Assembly: GCA_030432235.1 (NCBI GenBank)
Contig: JAUIHT010000001.1
Coordinates: 1,240,001 to 1,304,000 of the forward strand
DNA length: 64,000 bases
Direction: 5' to 3'
From: Verrucomicrobiia bacterium
GTDB taxonomy: Bacteria > Verrucomicrobiota > Verrucomicrobiia > Opitutales > Cerasicoccaceae
Made by a program: the position numbers and the translations under genes. Positions 8,101 to 17,095 of this stretch are shown here, piece by piece. Every line of letters begins with the position of its first letter. Position 1 is the stretch's first letter. The notes beneath the pieces were generated by a model. The model had not been told where the DNA came from. It was given only the letters and a program-made list of their open reading frames with translations, and did no database searches.

Positions 8101-8817
8101 TTACGGTTCAGGTATAGAGTCGGCATTGACTTTAATAGTTTCCGAATCGCTCCAAGGTAAACTTGTACCTTCTTTATGAGATAAATCTATGATATCAATA
8201 CCTGCTAAAGCCACAATACCCAGTCTTTTCTTAAGAGTATCATCAGGGAAAAACAATACTACCCATGAGTCAGGAACCCGCGTGTGTGTGTGTAACGTAA
8301 TTACATCCAACGTGCAGTGCCTTTTAAGGAATGCTAGAATCCATTCATGATTTATGTTGGGGCTCTCAATGATGTTGAAGCCAGTCGTTCCCCATCTCGA
8401 ATAAATAGCCTCAAAAAGCAGGAATGCTTGTTCTTCTGTGGCTGATTCAAAAAAGTCTTTACTGACTTTCCATCCCCAAAGGTTGTCCGCGTCAAAATCA
8501 ATGATCCGATAAAGCTTCTCTTTTGCGCTCTTGGAAAAAACGAACGAACATCCCCTTTTGTCGGTACTGAGACCGTAATCATCTTGAATAATATTCTCTT
8601 TTTTAAGCTCGCTTAGAAGATTTAGCAGTTCTTGTGCTTGAAGATTTTCTTGCGGCCAAAATATACCAAGAGTGTCCGTTTCTCTGTCTCCGAAATAGGC
8701 GGTGTTTCCGAACTCACCAAGTAAACCAACGATTTTATAGAAGTAATCTGGATACTTTGGCTCTCCATAACACGAGCTAAATAAGCCGAACAGAATTATG
8801 ACTAAGCTTATCTTCAT
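8101..8817 (-). CDS. AT-rich hypothetical lipoprotein
   Basis: 238 residues. A type II signal peptide with lipobox LFSSC near residues 12-16 predicts a lipid-anchored protein. The rest is soluble, with aromatic-rich stretches (FWPQENLQAQELL, DADNLWGWKVSKDFFES) and no recognised domain. Base composition is clearly different: sampled lines are about 33-37% GC, against well above 55% in the neighbours. It sits next to a REP-like element. Composition and position suggest acquisition by transfer. Confidence 0.65.
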   Translation of the reverse strand: MKISLVIILFGLFSSCYGEPKYPDYFYKIVGLLGEFGNTAYFGDRETDTLGIFWPQENLQAQELLNLLSELKKENIIQDDYGLSTDKRGCSFVFSKSAKEKLYRIIDFDADNLWGWKVSKDFFESATEEQAFLLFEAIYSRWGTTGFNIIESPNINHEWILAFLKRHCTLDVITLHTHTRVPDSWVVLFFPDDTLKKRLGIVALAGIDIIDLSHKEGTSLPWSDSETIKVNADSIPEP

Positions 8818-8931
8818 TTTGGTTAAGTTTACCTAACTCACCCTGAATATTATGTAGTCTTTAGTAACTATATCGTCAAGGCAGGCTTTGGATGGACACT
8901 TGCCCACATGTTCCGACCAGCATAGGGACTC

Positions 8932-11757
8932 CTACGCCTTCGTCCTATACAGCCCCTTGTCGGCGACTCGGGCCATCGTTGCCACGTCCATGGTGCCTCC
9001 CAAAAACTCGCTGACCTTTTTCGCCACGGTGGCGGGGTCGTGGACGGCGTTGGTGAAATTTATGGGGAGGATATCGATTTTTCCACGGGCGGCGGCGAGC
9101 TGGTTGACGCCGGCGAGCTGGGCGGCGAAGACGCGGGCGAGGGCGTCGTCCTCACTGGCAGCCCCGGCCTTGCCGTCGCGTTCGAGCATGGTGCGTTGCG
9201 AGGTGACGAGCTCGGCGGGGTCGCGCTGCATGAAGACCACCTTGAGCGGGATGTCGCGGGGGATCATGCCCAGTAAGGGCGCGACGATCTTGATGGCCTG
9301 GCCCTGGCATTCGCGCAGCCAGGAGCGGTCCTTGGTGGCGGGAAGTTTTTTGACGCGCTCGTCTTCGTAGTAGCCCTTGGGATTGGAGTCGTCCGCTGTG
9401 CGTTGTTTATCCGTCACGACGGTTAGGCCGCCGGCCTCGAGCATCTGCATCATAAGCGAGGTGCCGGAGCGAGGCAGACCGGAGACGACCACGAGCGGCG
9501 CGCCGTCGGTCTCGCTGACGTTCCCGGTGGTTTCGGTGATAGGCGGGAACTCGGGCAGGGGCGTGGGCTCGTCGAGCTTGCCGGACTTGATGTCCTTGGC
9601 GCGCTGGCGGGCCTCCTCGGCCCACTGCTTGTGCTGCGCGGCCTTTTCGGGTTGCTTGAGGCGCTTGCTGTAGAGCTGGGCGAGGCGCTCGTGGGCCAGC
9701 GGGTAGCCGGGGTTTTGCGCGACGGCGGTGAGCAGGGTCTGCTCGGCCAGCTTGGGCTTGCCGATAGCCATGAGCGCGGTGCCGTAGACGGTGTGCGCCT
9801 TGGGGTTGTGGTAAATGAGCTCCAGCGACGCGAGCGCTTCCCCGGCGGCCTCGAAGTGGTTGCCTCTTTGTAAGCAAATCTGCGCGAGGCCGAGGTGGGC
9901 GTCGTGACTGTTGGGCGCGATTTCCAGCACTTTGTTGTAGCAGGCCTCGGCTTCGTCGAACTGCTTCAGCTCGAAATGGACATCGCCCATCTTGCTGTAG
10001 AGGCTGGGGCGGTTGGCGGTCTGGACCTCTTCGGCCTTTTTGAGCGATACGAGCGCCTCCTCGTTTTTGCCCTCGAGCGCGAGCACGCAGCCGTTCAGGT
10101 AAACCATGGCGTGGGGGTTGGTCCCGGCCTGGCCGCGCAGGCGCCGCATCTTCTGCTGGAGGTGGCGGGGCAGCTCCTCGGGCTTGTATTCCTCGCCCTT
10201 TTCCTCGGCTTCCTTTTTGGCCTTTTCCTGCTTCTCCTTCAGTTCTTCACCGAGCTTTTTCAGTTCCTCGCCCGCTTCCTGCACGGCGACCTTCTTGCGC
10301 TCGATCAGCAGGTCAAAGGTGGCGCGGGATTTCTCCGCTTCTTCGAGGGCGAGGTGACAGGATAGTAGCTTGGTTCCGAAGCGCGATTCGTTGGGCCAGC
10401 GGTCCCACTGCTTTTGCAAAATCTTGGCGGCCTCCGTGTAGCGTCCGCCATCCATGTAGGCTTGGGCGAGGTTGTACTGGAGTTCGCGGATGGTCTCGTC
10501 GATGGCCTTGCCCTGGTCGGGATTCGGCTCGTCGATGTAGCCGAGGTCGACAAGTTGCTTCAAACTCTCGCGGGACTCCGCGACGTCGAGCTGCGCGCCC
10601 TTGGGGTGGCGTCCGTCGCCATGTTCGCCTTCGACGTCCTCCCAGGAGTCGATGAAGGCGACTTGTTGCTCGTCCTCGAAGCAGTTGACCAGCACCTTGC
10701 CATCCATGTCGCGGCCGACGGGCAGGCCGTAGAGGTGGAGAATGGTCGGGGCAATATCCAGCAACGACGCGCCGTAGATGCGCTCGCCCTTCTGGATGCC
10801 CGGGCCGCGCAGGACAAAGATGCCGTAGGGGCTGTGCTCGGCGGCGGGCCCGGCGGGCTCGTTGGGGATGGACTGCGGGCGGAGGTTGCCGGGCTCGAAG
10901 CCGTGGTCCGAAATGAGCATGATGGTGGTGTCGTCCCCGGCGAGCTGCATGAGCACGCCGAGCATCATGTCGTGGAAGCGGTAACCGGACTCGATGACTT
11001 CTTTATAGAGCTCGAAGTCCTCCTCCTTGACCCACGGCTGGCGCGGCGGGTGGTACTTCATGAAGCCGTGGCCGAAGTGGTCGATGCCGTCGTAGTAGAC
11101 CGCCATGTAGTCCCAGGGTTCGAGCTGGATGCAGGCGGTGGCGGCTGCGTGGATGCCGGAAATCTCCGCGATGATTTTCGCGCAGGACTCCATGCGCTTG
11201 TCCTTGTCCTGATCGATTTCGGCGGCGCGCGGGATGAAGGGGAGGATGTGTTCGTTTTCCAGCTCGGCGGGGTGGATGCGCATCTCCTTCAGCGGCTCTT
11301 CCAGCTCCTTCGGGTGAACGGTGCCCGGGCGCATGGGCCAGTCCTCGTCGAGGTTTTTGACCGCCTGCTGGAAGTGGTTCGAGATCATCACGCCGTTGAT
11401 GGGCTCGGCGGGGTGGGAGGGCCACCAGCCGATGACGTTGCTCTTCCAGCCCTGCTGGTTAAAGATGTTCCAGACGGCTTTGGCGCGGCGGGATAAATTC
11501 GTAATGGGCCTAATGCCGCCGGTGGCCGGGCAGGGCTCGGAGAAGCCGTGGATGCCGTGCTTCCAGGCGCGTTTACCCGTCGCGATACTGGTCCAAAGCA
11601 TAGGCGAGAGCACCGGCCGGATGGTCGCCAGGTTGCCCCAGACGCCCTGGTCCATCAGGCGCTGGAGGTTGGGCATCTTGCCTTGTTCGATGAGGGGGCG
11701 GGCGACGTTCCAGTCGGCGGCGTCCCAGCCAATAAGCAGTACTTTGCGGGGTGGCAT
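8932..11757 (-). CDS. Phosphodiesterase/TPR/sulfotransferase fusion protein
   Basis: 941 residues in three parts. Residues 1 to about 390 are an alkaline-phosphatase-fold type I phosphodiesterase: metal and nucleophile region [11 protein letters not shown] and [12 protein letters not shown], then [11 protein letters not shown] and ISDHGFEPG. About 420-710 are TPR units ([58 protein letters not shown]) with a Lys/Glu-rich coiled coil inside. About 745-941 are a sulfotransferase domain with the PAPS-binding loop [20 protein letters not shown] and [11 protein letters not shown]. Such domains act on phosphoesters/nucleotides and on sulfate transfer from PAPS. The combination suggests modification of a glycan or other surface polymer. 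No signal peptide, so cytoplasmic. No operon partner. Confidence 0.85.
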   Translation of the reverse strand: MPPRKVLLIGWDAADWNVARPLIEQGKMPNLQRLMDQGVWGNLATIRPVLSPMLWTSIATGKRAWKHGIHGFSEPCPATGGIRPITNLSRRAKAVWNIFNQQGWKSNVIGWWPSHPAEPINGVMISNHFQQAVKNLDEDWPMRPGTVHPKELEEPLKEMRIHPAELENEHILPFIPRAAEIDQDKDKRMESCAKIIAEISGIHAAATACIQLEPWDYMAVYYDGIDHFGHGFMKYHPPRQPWVKEEDFELYKEVIESGYRFHDMMLGVLMQLAGDDTTIMLISDHGFEPGNLRPQSIPNEPAGPAAEHSPYGIFVLRGPGIQKGERIYGASLLDIAPTILHLYGLPVGRDMDGKVLVNCFEDEQQVAFIDSWEDVEGEHGDGRHPKGAQLDVAESRESLKQLVDLGYIDEPNPDQGKAIDETIRELQYNLAQAYMDGGRYTEAAKILQKQWDRWPNESRFGTKLLSCHLALEEAEKSRATFDLLIERKKVAVQEAGEELKKLGEELKEKQEKAKKEAEEKGEEYKPEELPRHLQQKMRRLRGQAGTNPHAMVYLNGCVLALEGKNEEALVSLKKAEEVQTANRPSLYSKMGDVHFELKQFDEAEACYNKVLEIAPNSHDAHLGLAQICLQRGNHFEAAGEALASLELIYHNPKAHTVYGTALMAIGKPKLAEQTLLTAVAQNPGYPLAHERLAQLYSKRLKQPEKAAQHKQWAEEARQRAKDIKSGKLDEPTPLPEFPPITETTGNVSETDGAPLVVVSGLPRSGTSLMMQMLEAGGLTVVTDKQRTADDSNPKGYYEDERVKKLPATKDRSWLRECQGQAIKIVAPLLGMIPRDIPLKVVFMQRDPAELVTSQRTMLERDGKAGAASEDDALARVFAAQLAGVNQLAAARGKIDILPINFTNAVHDPATVAKKVSEFLGGTMDVATMARVADKGLYRTKA

Positions 11758-11765
11758 GGGGAGGG

Positions 11766-11900
11766 AGTCAAAAGACGAAAGTCTAAAGTCGAAAGCTAAA
11801 AGTAGCTAAAGACAAAAGTCTAAAGCATACATTTAAAAGGGCCGTGATATTCACGACCCCGAAAACAATCCAAGCTTTGACTTTAGTCTTTCGACTTTTA
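11766..11900. repeat. AAAGTC(T/G) low-complexity repeats in inverted arrangement
   Basis: Left block 11770-11825 consists of variations on AAAGTCT/AAAGTCG/AAAGCTA units. The right block 11876-11903 is largely their reverse complement (TTTGACTTTAGTCTTTCGAC). The two blocks could pair into a long imperfect stem around the terminator hairpin at 11835-11859. Nothing codes here. Confidence 0.55.
11835..11859 (-). terminator. Rho-independent terminator of the 11902-12555 gene
   Basis: On the minus strand a GGG-T-CGTGA stem pairs with TCACG-G-CCC across a 3-base loop, with one internal mismatch, and is followed by TTTT. It lies about 45 bases past the stop of the PEP-CTERM gene. Confidence 0.6.
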
Positions 11901-11901
11901 G

Positions 11902-12555
11902 CTAGGTCGCTTGACGGCCATTGCGCCAGCGGCGCAGTCCGGCGACGCCGAGGGCTAGCCCGGCCAGACCGACGGCGGCGGTTTCAGGCTCGGGAACGGC
12001 GCCGGCCTGAATAGGAGCACCGGTGTCTTCGTAGGCCCAACTCACTACTTCGAAAGAGGAGCTATTGAGTTGAGCTGTAATGATGATTTTCGCCCAGCCA
12101 TACGCGGAAATGAAGTTCGAGCCACCCGTGTCGTAGTCAAAAGTGAAGCCAACAAAGCTGGGAACACCTGAGTCGAAGCTGGCACCAAGCCGCACCGCTG
12201 TATCCATCTGAGCATTACGCACGACAGTAGCGGTACCAATACCGAAATAATCGGTACTATTCACTGATGAACCTGAATTGACTTTAACAATAGGTCCAGC
12301 ACCGGGGCCTTCAGTGACAAAGAAGGTCCCGAAACCGAGTTGGACATTGTTACCGCTGTTGAAGACAGTGATGAATGCTTCGTTGCTGCCTTGGTTATCG
12401 ACATTCCAATCTACGCTTCCGCTCGCATCGACGACGGTGAAGCCGCTCAAGCCCAAATTAGTGTTGGTAACGATGGCTGCGGTGGCGCCCGAAGTGGCAA
12501 TGAGTGACGCAACGGAGCTACCGGCAATTTTACGTAGGTTGTTTGTATCAGACAT
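11902..12555 (-). CDS. PEP-CTERM sorting domain protein
   Basis: 217 residues. The N-terminus KIAGSSVASLIATSGATAA acts as an export signal. The mature part is beta-like, with TNTNLGLSGFTVVDASGSVDW, a segment closely echoed in the protein at 13963-14616 (TNTDLGLSGFKVGDGG), so the two are paralogues. The tail is VPEPETAAVGLAGLALGVAG then LRRWRNGRQAT. Surface protein predicted to be processed by exosortase; function unknown. It has its own terminator. Confidence 0.8.
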   Translation of the reverse strand: MSDTNNLRKIAGSSVASLIATSGATAAIVTNTNLGLSGFTVVDASGSVDWNVDNQGSNEAFITVFNSGNNVQLGFGTFFVTEGPGAGPIVKVNSGSSVNSTDYFGIGTATVVRNAQMDTAVRLGASFDSGVPSFVGFTFDYDTGGSNFISAYGWAKIIITAQLNSSSFEVVSWAYEDTGAPIQAGAVPEPETAAVGLAGLALGVAGLRRWRNGRQAT

Positions 12556-13019
12556 GTTCTTTAGCTCGCATGCCTCAACTGATGGGGCAACGGTAAAGTT
12601 TTAGGTGAGGGGGGGGATGACGCGTACTTTCTCCAGAAGCGGCGGTTTTGCTTTGTCTACTCAATCATTGCGGAGGAGAGTTTGCCATGAGGTGGTGGGA
12701 AGCCATTGGCATTCCCGCGCCATTGAGCGAGGAGGTATGACCTTCAGGCGTATTCGTTCACGCCGAGACTAGCGGTTTGAGGATGGCGCTGCTTGGTCGG
12801 ATACAATTTTGTCCAGTACGGGCAAAGTTTTTACTGCTGAAACTTTTTTAGAAAATTCCGTAACAATCAGACTACGAACAGGAAATGTGACTTTTATGGC
12901 CGGTGTTTCTCGTATGAGCGGACTTTGGGCTTTCTTATGAAATTTGTTGACTCGGAAAACGGTATGGTAAATCGTTATAGCAAGTTGCATATTTTGAAAC
13001 CCTGAGAACAACTACTGAT
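12556..13019. other. Intergenic region between divergent PEP-CTERM genes
   Basis: 464 bases holding the promoters of two divergent surface-protein genes. It includes an 8-base G run at 12609-12616. The right part is AT-rich. A minus-strand open frame at 12769-13011 has no coding character I would trust. A TTGACT at 12947-12952 could be a -35 element, but no well-spaced -10 follows. Confidence 0.35.
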
Positions 13020-13904
13020 ATGAGAAATACCCCCCTAAAACTCTCGTCCTTATTTTCGAATCATCTCTTCCCCGGATTGCTTGCCTGCGGTGCGATGCTG
13101 TTAGGCTTTGCTGGGCGAGCGGATGCGACCCTTTTGGCCTACGAAGGTTTTGATACTCCGGGTCAGTATACGGCTGGCGCAACGTTAGACACTGCCAATG
13201 GTGGCACAGGCTGGACTGGCGCCTGGAGTTCGGAAGCTTCAGTTACTACAGAGTTAAATTCTGTGGCCTATCCTGATTTGGTCGAAACGTCCGGTCACAT
13301 GCTCACGACCAATGGCGATCCTTCCTCGAGCCGCCGCAGCTTTGATGAAACCGGGTTCCAGAACCTTGGCGACGAGGTATGGTTTGCTTACACCTTTAAC
13401 CGGGAAAGCGGTTCGAACAATCACAACGTTTATATTACGTTGTCGGGTTCCTCGACTCGTTTCTTCGGACTACGGACCGAAAACAGTCCTTCCACCGAGC
13501 TGAATGCGGCCATTCGTTTTGCTGGATCGACGGTTGAGAAATCCAGCACCGCTTACACCATTGCGAACAGTACCGACTACTTCGTTATTGGTCGTATGAC
13601 CTTCGACGATGTTGGTAACGACCGCCTCGATGTCTGGGTCAATCCATCCGACTTCACTTCCGTCGCCAATCTAGGTGCGGAAAGCATGTTTGTTGAAACC
13701 GCCAATCCGACACCCGGTAATTTCACCGATGTCTGGATTGCAGATGGCAACGCAGCGTCTTATGCCTTCGACGAAATCCGTATAGGCAATACCTTGGGTG
13801 ATGTAGCCCCCAGTTCAGTACCGGAGCCGGTAACCTCTGCAATGGTGTTCGGCTTCGTGATTGCGCTCGGTGCGATTGCGTATCGCCGCCGGATGCGGAA
13901 ATAG
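13020..13904 (+). CDS. PEP-CTERM protein with concanavalin/LamG-like body
   Basis: 294 residues. Signal peptide region LFPGLLACGAMLLGFAGRADA. The mature protein starts LLAYEGFDTPGQYTAG and contains NGGTGWTGAWS and a late YAFDEIRIGNTLGDVAP, a pattern I associate with LamG/concanavalin-like verrucomicrobial PEP-CTERM proteins. The tail is VPEPVTSAMVFGFVIALGA then YRRRMRK. It may bind carbohydrate at the surface, which is inference. A good terminator follows at 13932. Confidence 0.78.
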   Translation: MRNTPLKLSSLFSNHLFPGLLACGAMLLGFAGRADATLLAYEGFDTPGQYTAGATLDTANGGTGWTGAWSSEASVTTELNSVAYPDLVETSGHMLTTNGDPSSSRRSFDETGFQNLGDEVWFAYTFNRESGSNNHNVYITLSGSSTRFFGLRTENSPSTELNAAIRFAGSTVEKSSTAYTIANSTDYFVIGRMTFDDVGNDRLDVWVNPSDFTSVANLGAESMFVETANPTPGNFTDVWIADGNAASYAFDEIRIGNTLGDVAPSSVPEPVTSAMVFGFVIALGAIAYRRRMRK

Positions 13905-13931
13905 ATCGGAGCCGAGACTTTTGAATTTGCT

Positions 13932-13964
13932 ATGCCGTGCAGCTTTGGCTGTACGGCATTTTTT
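13932..13964 (+). terminator. Rho-independent terminator
   Basis: The stem ATGCCGTGCAGC pairs with GGCTGTACGGCAT across a short loop and is followed by a run of T on the plus strand. It terminates the gene ending at 13904 and abuts the stop of the convergent gene at 13963. Confidence 0.8.
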
Positions 13965-14616
13965 ATGCTCTCCTTTTGCGCCAGCGACGCAGGCCCGCCG
14001 CGCCCATCGCCAGCCCGGCCAGGCCGAGGGCGGTGGTGGCGGGCTCGGGCACGTGGATGGGATCGCCGGAGTCGTCATAGGCCCATTCGAGCACTTCAAA
14101 GGTGCCAAAATTGCCCGGTGATTCGGTCAGGCGAATACGTGCCCAGCCGAAAAGCTCCGTGCCAAGCGGATTGAATTTGAACCCGATGTAGGCAGGCATG
14201 CCATCGAAGATATTCGAAACATAGCCCAGCGAGCCGCTGATCAGAATACCGGCGAACGAACTGCCGGTGAAAGCCAGCAGGCTATTGGAAACCGTTACGC
14301 TCTTAGGTAGGCCGACTACGTAACTCGCACTGTTGGTGTCGTTGACGAGCACCTTGAAGTCGTTCTGAAAGTTGTACAGATCGATGAACTTGGAGCCGCA
14401 GGTGCAGGTGAAGGTCTCCACCAAGAGCTCGGCGGCGCCACTGTTGTCAATGTTCCATGCCATGGAACTCAGTCCACCATCCCCGACCTTGAAGCCGCTC
14501 AGGCCCAGATCGGTATTGGTGATAATGGTTCCAGTGGCACTGGAAGCTGCCAGTAGGGACGTGATTGTGCCTATGGAGGCAGTGTGTTTGGTAGTAGTAG
14601 GGAATACGATTTTCAT
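13963..14616 (-). CDS. PEP-CTERM sorting domain protein
   Basis: 217 residues. N-terminal export segment SIGTITSLLAASSATGTII. The body has a CTCGS segment with two cysteines and the LGLSGFKV motif shared with the paralogue at 11902. The tail is VPEPATTALGLAGLAMGAAG then LRRWRKRRA. Predicted exosortase substrate at the cell surface; function unknown. Confidence 0.8.
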   Translation of the reverse strand: MKIVFPTTTKHTASIGTITSLLAASSATGTIITNTDLGLSGFKVGDGGLSSMAWNIDNSGAAELLVETFTCTCGSKFIDLYNFQNDFKVLVNDTNSASYVVGLPKSVTVSNSLLAFTGSSFAGILISGSLGYVSNIFDGMPAYIGFKFNPLGTELFGWARIRLTESPGNFGTFEVLEWAYDDSGDPIHVPEPATTALGLAGLAMGAAGLRRWRKRRA

Positions 14617-14699
14617 CGCCGCGCAAGCTTATCGCTGGCGAAAAAGAGGTCAAGGGACGAAAGTCCTGCTTGTGAAAAGTACCTCGCGAGGATGGTCGA

Positions 14700-15665
14700 T
14701 CAAACTGCCTGTTTGGCTTTTCGCCAGCGGCGTAGCCCGGCGACACCAAAGGCTAGCCCAGCCAAACTGAGGACGGCGGTTTCCGGCTCGGGGACAGTGG
14801 TGCCCTGCACGATGCGGAAGCCCAAGGTTTGTTGGGTTAAGCCGATTTGCGCGAGCCCTGCAGTGGAAGCCCAGGATTCCTGCGCGTTTTTCGTATAACT
14901 GCCACCCATGGTAAGGGTATTATTCGGAAACTCCACGATGATGGTTTCCGTCCACTCGAAGGCGTTACCCATTTGATCGTAAGTGCCGTAGTAATTGGGT
15001 ATCGAGTAGCCGACAGTGGCCAGTGCGCCAGGGTTCAGGTCATCTCCCGCGACGTAGTTGGACTCGTCGCCTGCGGGAGCGGTGTTACTGCTGGTGGCGT
15101 AGTCCCAGTAACCGTCGGTGTCGCCTCCGTCGCTGGCCGGTTGATAGAAGGCGGCCTTGTACCATTCATACAGCGTGGGGATGGCGTAGCCTCCGTTCTG
15201 ATAAGCGATGTTATTACGTGTAATGGAGCCGTGCTCGGGGGCAGCGACGCCATTCAGTGCATAGACGCCCGTCTCGGTGTCGCCGGTCGTGAGCCAGTTG
15301 ACGAAACGCATGGCGCTGTAGATGGAGATTTTCGTGACGGGCAGGTCCGGCGTGGTGGTTGAATAGGTGTAAGCCCCGTCCGACCCGCTTCGGGTAACGT
15401 TGATAGCGGTGCCGAGCGCGTAGGGATCGCTGGTTGCGACGGCGTTGAGAAACTCCACGTACTGGCCCACGGTCACCTCGTAAGTGCCGATGTTGTACTG
15501 ATAATTGACCGCTCCGGGCGTATAAGGATCCCAGGCAGGATTCGCATCGCCGGGATTACCGACGTTACCAATCGTGACCATCTGCATGTCGACGGCAGGA
15601 TAGGCGGTGGAGGCTGCTAAGATGCTTAAGGTGAGCGTAATGTATTTCGTGAGTGTTGGCTTCAT
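14700..15665 (-). CDS. SUMF1/FGE-fold PEP-CTERM protein
   Basis: About 321 residues from the ATG at 15665 (MKPTLTKYITLTLSILAAST is a signal peptide). The middle has the formylglycine-generating-enzyme fold signature: YNIGTYEVTVGQYVEFLNAV, LPVTKISIYSAMRFVNWL, YAIPTLYEWYKAAFY, DQMGNAFEWTET and a GFRIV end. No Cys pair of the kind used for copper and catalysis in true FGE is visible, so it probably uses the fold for binding rather than sulfatase activation. The tail is VPEPETAVLSLAGLAFGVAG then LRRWRKAKQAV. Confidence 0.8.
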   Translation of the reverse strand: MKPTLTKYITLTLSILAASTAYPAVDMQMVTIGNVGNPGDANPAWDPYTPGAVNYQYNIGTYEVTVGQYVEFLNAVATSDPYALGTAINVTRSGSDGAYTYSTTTPDLPVTKISIYSAMRFVNWLTTGDTETGVYALNGVAAPEHGSITRNNIAYQNGGYAIPTLYEWYKAAFYQPASDGGDTDGYWDYATSSNTAPAGDESNYVAGDDLNPGALATVGYSIPNYYGTYDQMGNAFEWTETIIVEFPNNTLTMGGSYTKNAQESWASTAGLAQIGLTQQTLGFRIVQGTTVPEPETAVLSLAGLAFGVAGLRRWRKAKQAV

Positions 15666-15839
15666 GTTGTCAGCTATTTGTTTTTTCCCGAGTATGCCAG
15701 TAAGTGGTCGCTTATTCGTATTCTTCATTTGAATCGGGACCATTTTAGCCGAGAGGAGATGACAATTTGATGAAAGCGGGATGGTGTTTTTAGTTTCTTT
15801 TCGGGCTGCTATCGGAAGTTTGCTTCAAAAAGTTGAACG

Positions 15840-15873
15840 CTTTCATGAAACTGTCATCTTTGGGCGGTATAAT
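15840..15873 (+). promoter_or_regulatory. Pho-box-like promoter
   Basis: Two 7-base direct repeats CTTTCAT (15840-15846) and CTGTCAT (15851-15857) are separated by GAAA, then after 10 bases comes TATAAT (15868-15873). A 7-4-7 repeat with a 10-base gap to -10 is the architecture of enterobacterial PhoB-activated promoters. It is 39 bases before the PepSY gene. The OmpR-family regulator encoded in the same operon could be the protein that binds it. Confidence 0.55.
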
Positions 15874-15911
15874 TAGACTGCTTTCGTTTCTATCTTCATA
15901 TTTCCAGACCT

Positions 15912-16388
15912 ATGAAAAACGTGTTCCTTTTATTTCTGTCTTTCCTATTCAGTGCGCCGGCCTTTGCTCAGAATGAGCGTGCCGAGCGTGCTTTTGCCGA
16001 ACTGCCGGAAGCCTGCCAGGCAATCGTCCATAGTTATAGTGACGATATCGTTTTGCAGGAGGTTGAGTTCGAACGCGAAGGCGGCGCTGACGTCTACGAA
16101 GTGGAGTTTCTCGCTGATGGCGTTCCGACAGAGCTGGAAATAACATCCGACGGGGAGATCGTTAAGGTGGAACAGATTGTTCGCTATGAAGATTTGCCGG
16201 AGGCGCTCAAGCAGGCCATTGATTGGTCACCAGACAGCAAGCGCCGGATAAAGATTACCAAGACTACTCGCATCATTTACGAGGTGCAGATCGAGGGGCA
16301 GCGCGGGCATCAAAGCTACAACGCCCTCGGTAAGCAGCGCGGCCATTCCGGCCACTCAAGAGAGGAAGAAGACGAGAAGGACGATTAA
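15912..16388 (+). CDS. PepSY-like periplasmic protein
   Basis: 158 residues with a clear signal peptide (VFLLFLSFLFSAPAFAQ). The body contains two repeats of about 50 residues in the PepSY-like/BLIP style: VEFEREGGADVYEVEFLADG with LEITSDGEIVKVE, then a second half with RIIYEVQIEGQ. The C-terminus is His/Glu/Asp-rich. PepSY-like proteins are often encoded with two-component systems, as here (regulator 17 bases downstream). It may act as a periplasmic input or inhibitor; that role is inference. Confidence 0.7.
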   Translation: MKNVFLLFLSFLFSAPAFAQNERAERAFAELPEACQAIVHSYSDDIVLQEVEFEREGGADVYEVEFLADGVPTELEITSDGEIVKVEQIVRYEDLPEALKQAIDWSPDSKRRIKITKTTRIIYEVQIEGQRGHQSYNALGKQRGHSGHSREEEDEKDD

Positions 16389-16405
16389 ACCCCGGGCATC
16401 AACCT

Positions 16406-17095
16406 ATGCGCATTCTGGTAGTCGAAGATTATTTACCCACGCTTAACTCCATTCGCAAGGAGTTGACAGCGGATGGCTTTCAGGTGGATTCCTCCACCGA
16501 CGGTATGGAGGGGCTTTGGTACGCGGAGAATAATCGCTACGAAGTCATCTTGCTGGACATCATGCTGCCCAATCTGGATGGATGGAGCATCCTCGATAAG
16601 TTACGCACACGCAGTCAGGACACCCATATTATCATCCTGACGGCCCGTGACAGTGTCGATGATCGCGTTCACGGTTTGGACCTTGGAGCTGACGACTACT
16701 TGGTGAAGCCCTTTGCCATGGAGGAGCTCAAGGCACGCATTCGCGCGGTGAGTCGTCGTCGGATAGGACAGAAGAATCCCCTTGTCGAGCTCCCCAACGG
16801 TCTTTGCCTGGATACGACGCAGCGAACAGTCACGTTGCACGGCGAGACCGTGGAACTAACCCCGCGTGAGTATGCGCTGCTTTTCTATCTGGTCAGTCAC
16901 CGGGATACCGTGGTCACCAGAAACGAGATATGGGATGGCGTTTATGAATTTCATTCCAAGGCCATGAGCAATGTCGTCGATGTTTACGTTGCCCGCTTGA
17001 GGCGCAAGCTCCACGTGGAGGGGCAAAGTCCCATGATTCGGACTCGTCGGGGGGCGGGATATATTTTAGACAGTACCCCACAACACACCGCTTGA
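16406..17095 (+). CDS. OmpR/PhoB-family response regulator
   Basis: 229 residues. Receiver domain 1-120 with the acidic pair in VVEDY, phospho-Asp in ILLDIMLPNLDG, Thr in ILTARD and Lys in DDYLVKPFAMEEL. Winged-helix DNA-binding domain about 128-225 with LTPREYALLFYLVSH and RTRRGAGYIL. It should bind direct-repeat sites such as the one at 15840 when phosphorylated by the kinase encoded next. The stop TGA overlaps the kinase ATG by one base. Confidence 0.92.
   Translation: MRILVVEDYLPTLNSIRKELTADGFQVDSSTDGMEGLWYAENNRYEVILLDIMLPNLDGWSILDKLRTRSQDTHIIILTARDSVDDRVHGLDLGADDYLVKPFAMEELKARIRAVSRRRIGQKNPLVELPNGLCLDTTQRTVTLHGETVELTPREYALLFYLVSHRDTVVTRNEIWDGVYEFHSKAMSNVVDVYVARLRRKLHVEGQSPMIRTRRGAGYILDSTPQHTA

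Noticed and set aside
10414-11496. Long plus-strand open frame inside the fusion gene
   Set aside because: Antisense shadow of a GC-rich gene with clear domains on the minus strand; the translation has no domain.
12769-13011. 80-codon minus-strand frame in the intergenic gap
   Set aside because: No ribosome site, no recognisable sequence, AT-rich promoter-like DNA.
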